Source: CAIKZZ01 sp035604595
GTDB taxonomy: Bacteria; Pseudomonadota; Gammaproteobacteria; Steroidobacterales; Steroidobacteraceae
Assembly (NCBI GenBank): GCA_035604595.1
Contig: DATNIE010000032.1
Location: 4,600 to 68,599 of the forward strand
DNA: 64,000 nt
Direction: 5' to 3'
The notes under the pieces: generated by a model
Database searches by the model: none
Seen by the model: the letters and a program-made list of their open reading frames with translations, nothing else
Told to the model about the DNA's origin: nothing
Shown here: positions 16,179-24,794 of the stretch, piece by piece
Layout: every line of letters begins with the position of its first letter
How positions within the stretch are numbered: position 1 is the stretch's first letter
Position numbers and translations under genes: made by a program

Positions 16179-17387
16179 ATGCCACCGAACGTGTCTCCCC
16201 CGCCGCACTTCAGAAAGCCGCTGCTCGAGACCCCGTTCCACGCGCGCGCCCGCGAGCTCGCGCAGACCGATCACTTCCTGCCGTGGGCCGGCTACACGAC
16301 GGTCGAGGTGTTCACGTCGGTGGAGCAGGAGTACTTCGCGATCAGGAACGCGACGACGCTCTATGACCTGACGCCGATGGTCAAGTACCGGATCGCAGGG
16401 CCCGATGCCGTCGATTACCTCAATCGCCTCGTGACGCGTGACATCCGCAAGCTCAAGCCGGGCCGCGTCAGCTACGTCGTCTGGTGCAACGATCGCGGCC
16501 ATCTCATCGACGATGGCACGGTGTTCCGGCTCGGCGCCGAGGAGTTTCGGCTGTGCACCGCAGAGCGGCAGCTCGACTGGCTGCTCGATTCCTCGCTCGG
16601 CTTTGACGTCGAGATCGAGGAGGTCACGACCGAGATCGCGGCGCTCGCGGTACAAGGACCCACGTCGTGCTTCGTGCTCAAGCGCTTCGGACTCGCCGGC
16701 GTCGAGCGGCTCAAGGTCTTCGAGATCGGCGAGTACACGGCCGGGGGACGGCCGATCATGGTGTCGCGCACCGGCTTTACCGGCGATTTGGGCTATGAGC
16801 TCTGGATGCGACCCGGGGATGCGGGTTCCGTCTGGGACGACCTGATGGCGGCCGGCAAGACCCGCGGCATCCGGGCGATCGGTTCCCAGGCGCTCAACAT
16901 GGCGCGCATCGAGGCGGGTTTTCTGCTGCCGAACGTCGACTTCGTCAACGCCGAGCACACGGTTCGCGTGGGCCGTGCCCGGTCGCCGCTCGAGCTCGGG
17001 CTCGGCTGGCTCGTCGAGTTTGACAAGCCCCATTTCAATGGCCGGCGCGCGCTGCTCGAGGAGCGCCGGCGCGGTCTCAAGCGCCTGCTGGTCGGCCTCG
17101 ACGTCAGCGGCAACAAGCCCGCCCACAACGCGCTGCTATATGCCGAGCAGGCCGGCCGGCGGGAGGTCGGCAGCGTCACCTCGGCCCTCTGGTCGCCGAC
17201 CTGCAAGCGCAACATCGCCCTCGCGCTCATCGAAGCCCCACACTACGCCCCCGGCACCACGCTGTGGGCCGACATCTACCTCAACCGCGAACTCGTGTGG
17301 GAGCGGCGCATGGCGCGCTCGACCGTGGTCGACCGGCCGTTCTTTGCGCCCGACCGGCGACGTGCGACGCCGCCGGCCGACCGCTGA
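16179..17387 (+). CDS. GcvT-like aminomethyltransferase / demethylase
   Basis: This 402-residue folate-binding T-protein family member has the YDLTPMVKYRIAGPDAVDYLNRLVTRD opening (in part), the internal RTGFTGDLGYELWM motif and the C-terminal LALIEA...GTTLW barrel domain. Relatives include glycine-cleavage T protein, DMSP demethylase DmdA and the C-terminal halves of sarcosine/dimethylglycine dehydrogenases. As a stand-alone protein next to two amine-oxidase-like flavoproteins, it probably moves a methyl or methylene group to tetrahydrofolate. The ATG at 16179 lies one base after the previous stop. No other glycine-cleavage genes (gcvH, gcvP) are nearby, so a housekeeping gcvT role is unlikely. 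Confidence 0.82.
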   Translation: MPPNVSPPPHFRKPLLETPFHARARELAQTDHFLPWAGYTTVEVFTSVEQEYFAIRNATTLYDLTPMVKYRIAGPDAVDYLNRLVTRDIRKLKPGRVSYVVWCNDRGHLIDDGTVFRLGAEEFRLCTAERQLDWLLDSSLGFDVEIEEVTTEIAALAVQGPTSCFVLKRFGLAGVERLKVFEIGEYTAGGRPIMVSRTGFTGDLGYELWMRPGDAGSVWDDLMAAGKTRGIRAIGSQALNMARIEAGFLLPNVDFVNAEHTVRVGRARSPLELGLGWLVEFDKPHFNGRRALLEERRRGLKRLLVGLDVSGNKPAHNALLYAEQAGRREVGSVTSALWSPTCKRNIALALIEAPHYAPGTTLWADIYLNRELVWERRMARSTVVDRPFFAPDRRRATPPADR

Positions 17388-17470
17388 GCACCGGGTGTGA
17401 CGCCGCGCCTTAGGTCGGTTACGCTGAGGGTCGCGCTGCGGCACGAGCCGCGGCCGAGGGGAGCGGGCGA

Positions 17471-18616
17471 GTGATTGCATCGCAACGACCGTCAACGATC
17501 GACCGGCCGTGGCTCAACCCGGCCGCGAAGCCCCAGATCGTGCTGCAGGGCGTCGGCAAGACCTACGGCGCGTTTGCCGCCGTCGACAACGTCAGCCTGT
17601 CGATCTACAAGGGCGAGATGTTCGCGCTGGTCGGAGCGTCGGGCTGCGGCAAGACGACGCTGCTGCGGATGCTCGCGGGGTTCGTCGCGCCGACGTCGGG
17701 GCGGATCACGATCGACGACGTCGATATGACCGACGTGCCGCCGTACGACCGGCCGGTCAACATGATGTTCCAGTCGTACGCGCTCTTTCCACACATGACC
17801 GTCGACGACAACGTCGGCTACGGGCTCAGGCGTCTCGATCTGGATGCGCCGACGAGGCGCAAGCGTGTGGACGAGGCGCTCGAGATGGTGCAGCTCGGCG
17901 GGCTCGGTAAGCGCAAGCCGCACCAGCTATCGGGCGGCCAGCGCCAGCGCGTGGCGCTCGCGCGCGCGCTGATCCGCCGTCCCAAGGTCCTGCTGCTCGA
18001 CGAGCCGCTGAGCGCACTCGACAAGAAGCTCCGCGAGAGCACGCAGTTCGAGCTGATGGACCTGCAGTACGAGGTCGGAATTACCTTCATCGTCGTCACC
18101 CACGACCAGGACGAGGCGATGGCGCTCGCGAGCCGCATTGCGGTCATGGACCGCGGAGCGGTTGTGCAGATCGGAACACCGGCCGAGGTGTACGAGTTTC
18201 CGCAGACCCGCTTCGTCGCCGACTTCTTCGGCACGGCGAACCTGCTCGAAGGAACGGTTGCGGCCTGCGGGCCGGGCCTGATCACCGTGCACAGCCCAGA
18301 GCTCGGCTGCGACCTGCTGGTCGATGACGTCGGCCGCTTCGACGTCGGCCAGCGCGTCTGCGTCGCGCTGCGGCCCGAGAAGGTTCGCCTCAGCAAGGAG
18401 CCGCCCGCGGGGGCGAGGGTCAATCAGCTCAAAGGCGTGGTGTGGGAGCTCGGCTACCTGGGCAACCGCTCGACCTATCAGATCAAGACCGCGAGCGGCA
18501 AAGTCGTGACCGCATTTGCGCAGAACGACCGCCGCACGCTCGAGTGGCGAATCGACTGGAGCGACGAGGTGTATGTCAGCTGGGAGGCCAACGCCGCCGT
18601 CCTGCTGCACTCTTGA
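17471..18616 (+). CDS. ABC transporter ATP-binding protein, PotA/PotG type
   Basis: The 381-residue ATPase has Walker A GASGCGKT (residues 55-62), Q-loop MFQSYALFPHMTV, signature LSGGQ (153-157), Walker B LLLDEP and switch VVTHDQ. A C-terminal TOBE/OB-like domain follows, as in spermidine/putrescine ATPases. Start is the GTG at 17471 with GGGGAG upstream. It is orphaned from permeases in its own operon, but PotB/PotC-type permeases lie at 3.9-5.7 kb, so it likely powers that importer. It ends the plus-strand catabolic run that begins at 11.6 kb. Confidence 0.9.
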   Translation: MIASQRPSTIDRPWLNPAAKPQIVLQGVGKTYGAFAAVDNVSLSIYKGEMFALVGASGCGKTTLLRMLAGFVAPTSGRITIDDVDMTDVPPYDRPVNMMFQSYALFPHMTVDDNVGYGLRRLDLDAPTRRKRVDEALEMVQLGGLGKRKPHQLSGGQRQRVALARALIRRPKVLLLDEPLSALDKKLRESTQFELMDLQYEVGITFIVVTHDQDEAMALASRIAVMDRGAVVQIGTPAEVYEFPQTRFVADFFGTANLLEGTVAACGPGLITVHSPELGCDLLVDDVGRFDVGQRVCVALRPEKVRLSKEPPAGARVNQLKGVVWELGYLGNRSTYQIKTASGKVVTAFAQNDRRTLEWRIDWSDEVYVSWEANAAVLLHS

Positions 18617-18699
18617 GGGAACGAAGCGCGCTGGCCGTTGCCGCCGCCCTGACGCAGCGGTACCGATTTCACGAGTCGCTTGCCTGGGGGATCAACGAC

Positions 18700-21258
18700 A
18701 TGTCCACCGAGTATCAGATCCGACCGATCACTGCGCGTCTCGCGCTCGCGAGCGCCGTCGCGGGCGTTCTCGCCGGTGCCACGGCGCTGGCCGCGGATGA
18801 GAGCAGCGGCTTGCTTCAGGAAATCGTCGTGACCGCGACGCGCCACGAGGAGTCACTGAGCAAGGTGCCGATCAGCGTCACCGCCATCAGCGAGGAGACG
18901 ATCGACCAGAAGGGCATCAAGGATTTCCAGGACATCGTTCGCTTCACGCCGGGCGTGGCGATCGACACCTCCGGGACCAACGCCATCTCGATCCGCGGCA
19001 TCTCCTCCTCAGGAGGTGCCGGCACGACCGGCATCTACATCGACGACACGCCCATCCAGATGCGTGCGCTCGGGTTCAACCCGGACGACACGCTGCCGAA
19101 GACCTTTGACCTCGAGCGCGTAGAGATCCTGCGCGGCCCGCAGGGCACGCTGTTCGGGTCGGGTTCGGAGGGCGGGACCGTCCGCTACATCATGGCGCAG
19201 CCCAGCGTCACCAAGGACTCCACCTACGTGCGCAGCGAGCTGTCGTTCACCGATGGGGGCCAGCCCAGCGGCGAGATCGGCGTCGCGCACGGCGGGCCGA
19301 TCATCCCGGACGTGCTCGGCTATCGCGCGAGCGTCTGGTACCGCTACGACGGCGGCTGGATCAACCGCGTGGATCCGACGACCGGCGCGGTCGTCGATAA
19401 GGACTCGAACCACGCGAACACCCTGGCCGCGCGCCTCGCGTTCCTGATCCAGCCGTCCGACGGCCTCCAGATCACACCGAGCGTCATGTATCAGAATGCG
19501 CGTAAGCACGACGAGAGCGACTTTTGGCCCGCCTACTCCAATCCCAGTTCCGGCCAGTTCAACAATGCGACGCCGGAACGTTTGCCCGTGCCCGACGAGT
19601 ACTACCTGCCGGCGATCAAGATCGACGCGGACCTCGGCAAGACGAAATTTATCTCGAACACCTCCTACTACCACCGCGACGAGCAGACGGCGTACCAGGG
19701 CACCGTCTACGACCTCGCGTACTACCAGAGCCAGAGCTGGGCGATCGGCTCGTGCGGGTCGGCCTCGACAACGCCCGTACCGCCCTGCTCGTGGTACCCG
19801 CTGATCAACGCTAGCGGCATCCATCTGCCGCCGGGCTTTACGAACGAACAGACGCCGAACACGATCAGCAACCAGCAGGCGACCTGGGCGCAGGAGGTCC
19901 GCTGGCAATCGAACGATCCGTCGAGCAAGTGGACCTGGACGGTGGGCGCGTTCTGGTCCGGTTCGCGGGAGACCAGCATCGAGAACCTCGAGGACACGCA
20001 GATTGCCCCGTTCTGGAACGCCCTGTTCGGCATCGACCCAGGCACGTGGTTCTATCTCCCGCCCGCGACCTACGGCGCCTACTACTCGTGCAACGGGTTG
20101 GGTACCAATGGTCTGGCGGCTCCTCCGCAGACCATTCCGAACTGCAGCATCTACTACAATCGCAATGTCGCCCACGACCGCCAGCTCGCCGGATTTGGCG
20201 AGGCGAGCTACAACCTGACCGACCGTCTGAAGCTGACTGCGGGCGCACGGTTCGCGAAGACGTCATTCGCGCTGTCGCACTACGCGGACGGTCTGGAAAA
20301 CTACGGGCCGGACTATGAGACTGCCTCGCAGAGCGAGAACTCGTTCACGCCGAAACTCGGCCTGTCGTTCCAGGCCGATCCCAATGATCTCTATTACACG
20401 ACCTACGCCAAGGGCTTCCGCCCGGGCGGCGGCAATGCGCCGCTACCGGGCTACTGCAACGGGCAGGGTGGGCTCGACCAGACCGGCTATCCGAACGGGG
20501 CGCCGCTGACCTACAACTCGGACACGACGCAGAGCTTCGAGGTCGGGTCCAAGAACAACGTCGGCGGCCGCTTCAAGATCGCGACCAGCGTCTACTACAT
20601 CAAGTGGAACAACATCCAGCAGAACGTGTACGTGGCGTACAACTGCGGGCTGCAGTTCACCGACAACCTCGGCACGGCGGTCGCGAAAGGCTTCGACGTG
20701 CAGCTGGAGGCGGCCCTAGGCGCGGGCTTCTCGGTCGACGCCGCGTTCGGCTATACCGACGCCCGCTACAGCGAGTCCACGGCGCCGCCCAAGCCGCTGC
20801 TGGTCTCCTCAGGCGATGCGATCTCGGGCGAGGCCGCAATCGACGACGGTCCGGGCACGAATCCACCGTGGACGCTCGCCCTCGGCGCACAGTACAACTT
20901 CACGGCAGCTGGACGCGACGCGTTTTTACGCCTCGACTGGGAATACGCGGCCCGCAATCACTGGCCTTCGGCATTACAGGATCCGGCCAGCGTGCAGTAC
21001 GATCCATTCACCTACACGCTGTCGTCGACCTCATTCGCGTCCGCCCGCGGCGGCGTCACGCTCGGCAACTGGCAGGTCGCGCTGTTCGTCGACAACCTGC
21101 TCAACTCGCACACGGTCACGAACTACCAGCTGGCGCAAACCGACGCGAACGTTCCGGGCTACACGAATGCGACCGCGACCTCGCTCGAATCGGTACAGCA
21201 GAACGCCTATACATGGCGGCCGCGCACGATTGGCCTCACGGCAGCGTTCCGCAACTGA
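18700..21258 (+). CDS. TonB-dependent outer-membrane receptor
   Basis: The 852-residue protein begins with a signal peptide (hydrophobic ALASAVAGVLAGATALAA) and then a TonB-box/plug region (LLQEIVVTATRHEESLSKVPIS, in part; IRGISSSGGAGTTGIYIDDTP). RVEILRGPQGTLFGSGSEGG ends the plug, and a long beta-barrel rich in aromatic strands follows. The ATG at 18700 has GGGGG 9-13 bases upstream. The type is the generic iron-complex/small-molecule receptor class expanded in Steroidobacter-, Sphingomonas- and Caulobacter-like bacteria. It has no N-terminal sigma-regulator signalling domain. Its ligand could be a catabolic substrate, given the neighbours, but this is not shown. Confidence 0.9.
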   Translation: MSTEYQIRPITARLALASAVAGVLAGATALAADESSGLLQEIVVTATRHEESLSKVPISVTAISEETIDQKGIKDFQDIVRFTPGVAIDTSGTNAISIRGISSSGGAGTTGIYIDDTPIQMRALGFNPDDTLPKTFDLERVEILRGPQGTLFGSGSEGGTVRYIMAQPSVTKDSTYVRSELSFTDGGQPSGEIGVAHGGPIIPDVLGYRASVWYRYDGGWINRVDPTTGAVVDKDSNHANTLAARLAFLIQPSDGLQITPSVMYQNARKHDESDFWPAYSNPSSGQFNNATPERLPVPDEYYLPAIKIDADLGKTKFISNTSYYHRDEQTAYQGTVYDLAYYQSQSWAIGSCGSASTTPVPPCSWYPLINASGIHLPPGFTNEQTPNTISNQQATWAQEVRWQSNDPSSKWTWTVGAFWSGSRETSIENLEDTQIAPFWNALFGIDPGTWFYLPPATYGAYYSCNGLGTNGLAAPPQTIPNCSIYYNRNVAHDRQLAGFGEASYNLTDRLKLTAGARFAKTSFALSHYADGLENYGPDYETASQSENSFTPKLGLSFQADPNDLYYTTYAKGFRPGGGNAPLPGYCNGQGGLDQTGYPNGAPLTYNSDTTQSFEVGSKNNVGGRFKIATSVYYIKWNNIQQNVYVAYNCGLQFTDNLGTAVAKGFDVQLEAALGAGFSVDAAFGYTDARYSESTAPPKPLLVSSGDAISGEAAIDDGPGTNPPWTLALGAQYNFTAAGRDAFLRLDWEYAARNHWPSALQDPASVQYDPFTYTLSSTSFASARGGVTLGNWQVALFVDNLLNSHTVTNYQLAQTDANVPGYTNATATSLESVQQNAYTWRPRTIGLTAAFRN

Positions 21259-21440
21259 CGCGCCCCGCGCTCCACTGAGCCGGCGGTTACCGGGGCGCAG
21301 CCAAGGGGTCAGTGTGCGGCACAGCGTCCGTGGCCCGAGCGTGGCGGCTGCGCACGCCGACGCCGTCCGGCCATCTCCGGGCTCGAGGGTATAGTCCTCA
21401 GGGTCTCGCGGATCCGCGAACGGTGAACGAGGTGCACGCG

Positions 21441-23516
21441 GTGCGGACGCTTCGGATTGGACTCTGGCTCATGATGCTGGGCGCGGCCCTGTCCGCCGGC
21501 GCCGCGACCGAGACCGAACACCCGGCACCGGCCGACCTCGTCATCACCGATGCGCGGATCTACACCGCCGACCCTGCGCGCTCGATGGCCCAGGCGTTCG
21601 CCGTGCGTGATGGCCGGATCGTGTTCGTCGGCGATGCCCGCCACGCGCAGGCGTTCATCGGGACCGCCACCCGGGCCAAGCGCCTGGCCGGCCGGCTGGT
21701 GCTGCCCGGGCTCGTCGATTCCCATATCCATCCGACCGATATCGTCGAACGCGACGTCTGCGATCTCAACAGCCGGACCGTCCAGCTGCGCGAGTTGGCG
21801 GAGTTCGTGCGGGGCTGCATCGAGCGCTATCATGTCCCTCCCGGCCAGTGGGTCAGCGTACGCCAGTGGAATTACGGTAACGGCAACCAGCCCGACCCGC
21901 AGCACCCGACGCTGCGCGCGACATTGGATGCCGCCTCGACGGTGCACCCGATCCACCTGCTCGGCGACGATGGTCATCACGGCGCGTTCAACAGCCGGGC
22001 GCTCGCGGGCGCCCGCAACGGCGCCGGCCAGGTCGTCGGCCTGTCGCGCGCGACGCTGGCGACAGATTTCGCGGACGCCCGGGTGCTGGCCGGCGTTGAT
22101 GCCTACGGCGAGCCGGACGGGGCGGTCAACGAGGAGCTCCAGTACGCGATCGACGGCCCCGACGATTTCGCCTCGGAGGTCGAGGACCTCGCGGCGCTGC
22201 TCAGGGCGCCCGAGCGCATGACGGAGCAGCTGAACCGCGCCGGAATCACGGCCGTGCTGGATGCGTTCGTGCCGCCGAGCAACCTAGCCGTCTACGACGC
22301 GCTCGAAAAATCCGGCCGGCTGACCGTGCGCGCGTGCCTCGCCCAGTACTACGATCCGCAGCGGTTCCGGGCGGCGGACGGATCAGTCGACTATCGCCGG
22401 ATGCTGGCGCTGGCCGAGTCGGTTCGCGCCAAGTACGCCGGCAACCCTCGACTTCGCGCCGACGTCGTGAAGCTCTTCGCCGACGGCGTGATCGAAGGCA
22501 ATCCCTACGCCTCGCCGCCGACGCTGCCCAACGGTGCCGTGCTCAGACCGTACCTGCAGCCGCGCTTCGGCCGCGATGCCACCGGCCGCGCGACCGTCGA
22601 AGGCTATGTCGACACGGACTCACCGGCCTGCGCGGCTGTGCGCGAGAACCCCACCGCCTATACCTCGGCCGCGGCGATCGATGAATTCGAGCACGCTCAC
22701 GGCCATCATCCTGCCCAGTGCACGGTGTCAGACGGCGTGCTCGCGTACTCGCGCGAGGTGATTCTCGACTTCGTCAGACAGTTTCACCGCGACGGCTTCG
22801 CGCTGCACATTCACGTGATCGGCGATCGGGCGGCACGCACGGCGATCGATGCGCTCGAGGCGGCCCGGGCCGAGGGCGGCCCTGATCTCGGCCGCGACGG
22901 TCTCGCGCACCTGGAACTCGCGCATCCGGACGACGTCGCTCGCATCGGCCGCGACCGCCTGTACGTCGCTTTCACCTATTCCTGGGCGTACATAGAGCCG
23001 GAGTACGACCTGACGGCAGTGCCGTTCATCGATCGGGTTGCCGGCAACAGCGCCACATCGCTGCACCCGCCCGACAGCTATTACTATCGCAACGCCTATC
23101 CGGTGCGCGGCGTCCGCGATGCCGGGGGGCTTCTGGTCGGTGGCTCCGACGCACCGGTCGCAAGCTACGACCCGCGGCCGTTCGTCAACATGGCGAAAGC
23201 CGTCACCCGCCGGCTTGACGATCTGCCGCCGCTCAACCCGGCGCAGACCATTCCGATCCGCGACGCCCTCGATTCCTACACGATCAGCGGCGCGCGCTTC
23301 CTCGGCTGGGAAGCCGAGGCCGGCTCGCTGGAGCCCGGCAAGTCGGCCGACTTCGTAATCCTCGACCGCGACATACTCGCGCTCGCCGACGACGGGCACC
23401 CCGAGCGCATCGAAGGCACGCGTGTCCTCGAGACCTGGTTCATGGGCCGGCGCGTGTACGCTGCGCCGGGACGCTCGGCACCCCGATCGCGGCCCGCCGT
23501 GCCTCACGCACGGTGA
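21441..23516 (+). CDS. Exported amidohydrolase, YtcJ-like metal-dependent hydrolase
   Basis: This protein of about 691 residues belongs to the amidohydrolase superfamily. It has the HxH metal motif (DSHIHP, His95 and His97), a second histidine cluster (LHIHVIGDRA) and a late Asp in VGGSDAPVAS, with the beta-sandwich closing in ADFVILDRD. The N-terminus reads as a signal peptide (LRIGLWLMMLGAALSAGAA), so it probably acts in the periplasm. I choose the GTG at 21441 because GAGGTG lies 6 bases upstream and the leader then begins right away; GTG codons at 21423 and 21432 are alternatives. It follows the TonB receptor gene by 180 bases in the same direction and may hydrolyse an amide or carbamate brought in by that receptor. 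Confidence 0.78.
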   Translation: MRTLRIGLWLMMLGAALSAGAATETEHPAPADLVITDARIYTADPARSMAQAFAVRDGRIVFVGDARHAQAFIGTATRAKRLAGRLVLPGLVDSHIHPTDIVERDVCDLNSRTVQLRELAEFVRGCIERYHVPPGQWVSVRQWNYGNGNQPDPQHPTLRATLDAASTVHPIHLLGDDGHHGAFNSRALAGARNGAGQVVGLSRATLATDFADARVLAGVDAYGEPDGAVNEELQYAIDGPDDFASEVEDLAALLRAPERMTEQLNRAGITAVLDAFVPPSNLAVYDALEKSGRLTVRACLAQYYDPQRFRAADGSVDYRRMLALAESVRAKYAGNPRLRADVVKLFADGVIEGNPYASPPTLPNGAVLRPYLQPRFGRDATGRATVEGYVDTDSPACAAVRENPTAYTSAAAIDEFEHAHGHHPAQCTVSDGVLAYSREVILDFVRQFHRDGFALHIHVIGDRAARTAIDALEAARAEGGPDLGRDGLAHLELAHPDDVARIGRDRLYVAFTYSWAYIEPEYDLTAVPFIDRVAGNSATSLHPPDSYYYRNAYPVRGVRDAGGLLVGGSDAPVASYDPRPFVNMAKAVTRRLDDLPPLNPAQTIPIRDALDSYTISGARFLGWEAEAGSLEPGKSADFVILDRDILALADDGHPERIEGTRVLETWFMGRRVYAAPGRSAPRSRPAVPHAR

Positions 23517-23612
23517 GGCGCGCGGCCGGGGCCGTTCGACACGCGCGGGGCCGTCGCGATCCCGTGTGACGCTTGAAGCTTCATGCGGTGCGGCGGCGGC
23601 GCGCCCCGACGC

Positions 23613-24794
23613 TCAGCCGGACCGTCCAAGACCTGCCGCGAAGCGGCGGATTCGGCGGGCGGCCTCGGCGAGGGTAGTCTCGTTGGTCACGAAGCAGACT
23701 CGGACGAAGCCCTCCGTTTCGCTGCCGCAGGCGGCACCGTCGAGCACCGACACGCGCTCGGACTCGTACAGACGATTTGCGAACTCCGTGCCGGACAGTC
23801 CGGTCTCCCGCACGTCGAGCAGCATGAACATGCCGGCATCCGGCCGGTGGACGCGCACGGCGCTGAGTCCTTGTAACGCCGCATAGAAGGTGTCGCGGCG
23901 CGCGCGGCAGAGCGTCCGGACGCTCGCCTCCGCTTCCGTGCGCATCCCGAGGGCCGTCAAGGCGGCATCCTGGATGAAGCCGGGGAGTCCATAGGTCATG
24001 CACTGCGCCACGAGATCGGCGTGCTGAATGAACGCCGTGGGCCCAACGATCCAGCCGCAGCGCCAGCCGGTCATGGCGTGCGTCTTTGACAAGCTCGACA
24101 CGGTCAGGCACTGCTCCGGCAGCCGCGCGCCGAGACTAGGCACGCGGCCGCCCTCGGCGGTACCCGCATAGACCTCATCCGACACGACCCACAGTCCATG
24201 CTGCTCGGCCAGGCGGGCGATGCCCTCGACCTCGGAATCGGTCAGCACGACGCCGCTCGGATTGCCCGGCGTCGCGACGAAGATTGCGCGCGTCCGCGGC
24301 GTGATCGCGGCCGCGAGCGTCGCGAGGTCCGGATGAAAGTCGCGCCTCGCCGGGGCCGGTACGCGCACGAGCGCGGCGCCCGATACCTGAATGGTCGCCG
24401 GGTAGGTCGCGTACATGGGGTCGAGCGTAATCACCTCATCGCCCGGCGCCGCGACCAGGAGCGAGGACACGAACAGGCCATTCTGGGCGCCGTTCACGAA
24501 GATCACCTGGTCGGCCGTCACGCGCTGTCCCGTCCGCTCGGTGTGGGCTGCCGCGATGGCCGCCCGGAGCGGCGCGCGTCCGCTGCTCTCGGTGTAGTGC
24601 GTGTCGCGGGCGCGCAGGCGCTCGATCGCCTTGTCGACCACGGGAGCGGGCGTATCGAGATCCGGATCGCCGACGCTGAGCACGATCACATCCTCGCCCG
24701 CCGCATGTGCGGCGCGCGCGCGCCAGTGCAGGGCCCACGGGTCCGGCCCGTCGTGCTCGATCCGCCCGGCGAGCGGCGAGAACTCCGGGCTCAC
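23613..24794 (-). CDS. Class I aminotransferase, AruH-like (arginine:pyruvate transaminase type)
   Basis: The 393-residue fold-type I aminotransferase has VLSVGDPDLDTPAP, VATPGNPSG, DEVYAG and the PLP lysine in SSLSKTHAMTGWRCGW. The N-terminal region and the MTGWRxGWIVGP stretch closely resemble arginine:pyruvate transaminase AruH as I remember it. It starts with GTG inside the stop of the decarboxylase gene (GTGA at 24791-24794), so the two are translationally coupled. This is the same gene pairing as aruH/aruI of the arginine transaminase pathway. The amino-acid specificity is inferred from the pairing and needs testing. Confidence 0.82.
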   Translation of the reverse strand: MSPEFSPLAGRIEHDGPDPWALHWRARAAHAAGEDVIVLSVGDPDLDTPAPVVDKAIERLRARDTHYTESSGRAPLRAAIAAAHTERTGQRVTADQVIFVNGAQNGLFVSSLLVAAPGDEVITLDPMYATYPATIQVSGAALVRVPAPARRDFHPDLATLAAAITPRTRAIFVATPGNPSGVVLTDSEVEGIARLAEQHGLWVVSDEVYAGTAEGGRVPSLGARLPEQCLTVSSLSKTHAMTGWRCGWIVGPTAFIQHADLVAQCMTYGLPGFIQDAALTALGMRTEAEASVRTLCRARRDTFYAALQGLSAVRVHRPDAGMFMLLDVRETGLSGTEFANRLYESERVSVLDGAACGSETEGFVRVCFVTNETTLAEAARRIRRFAAGLGRSG

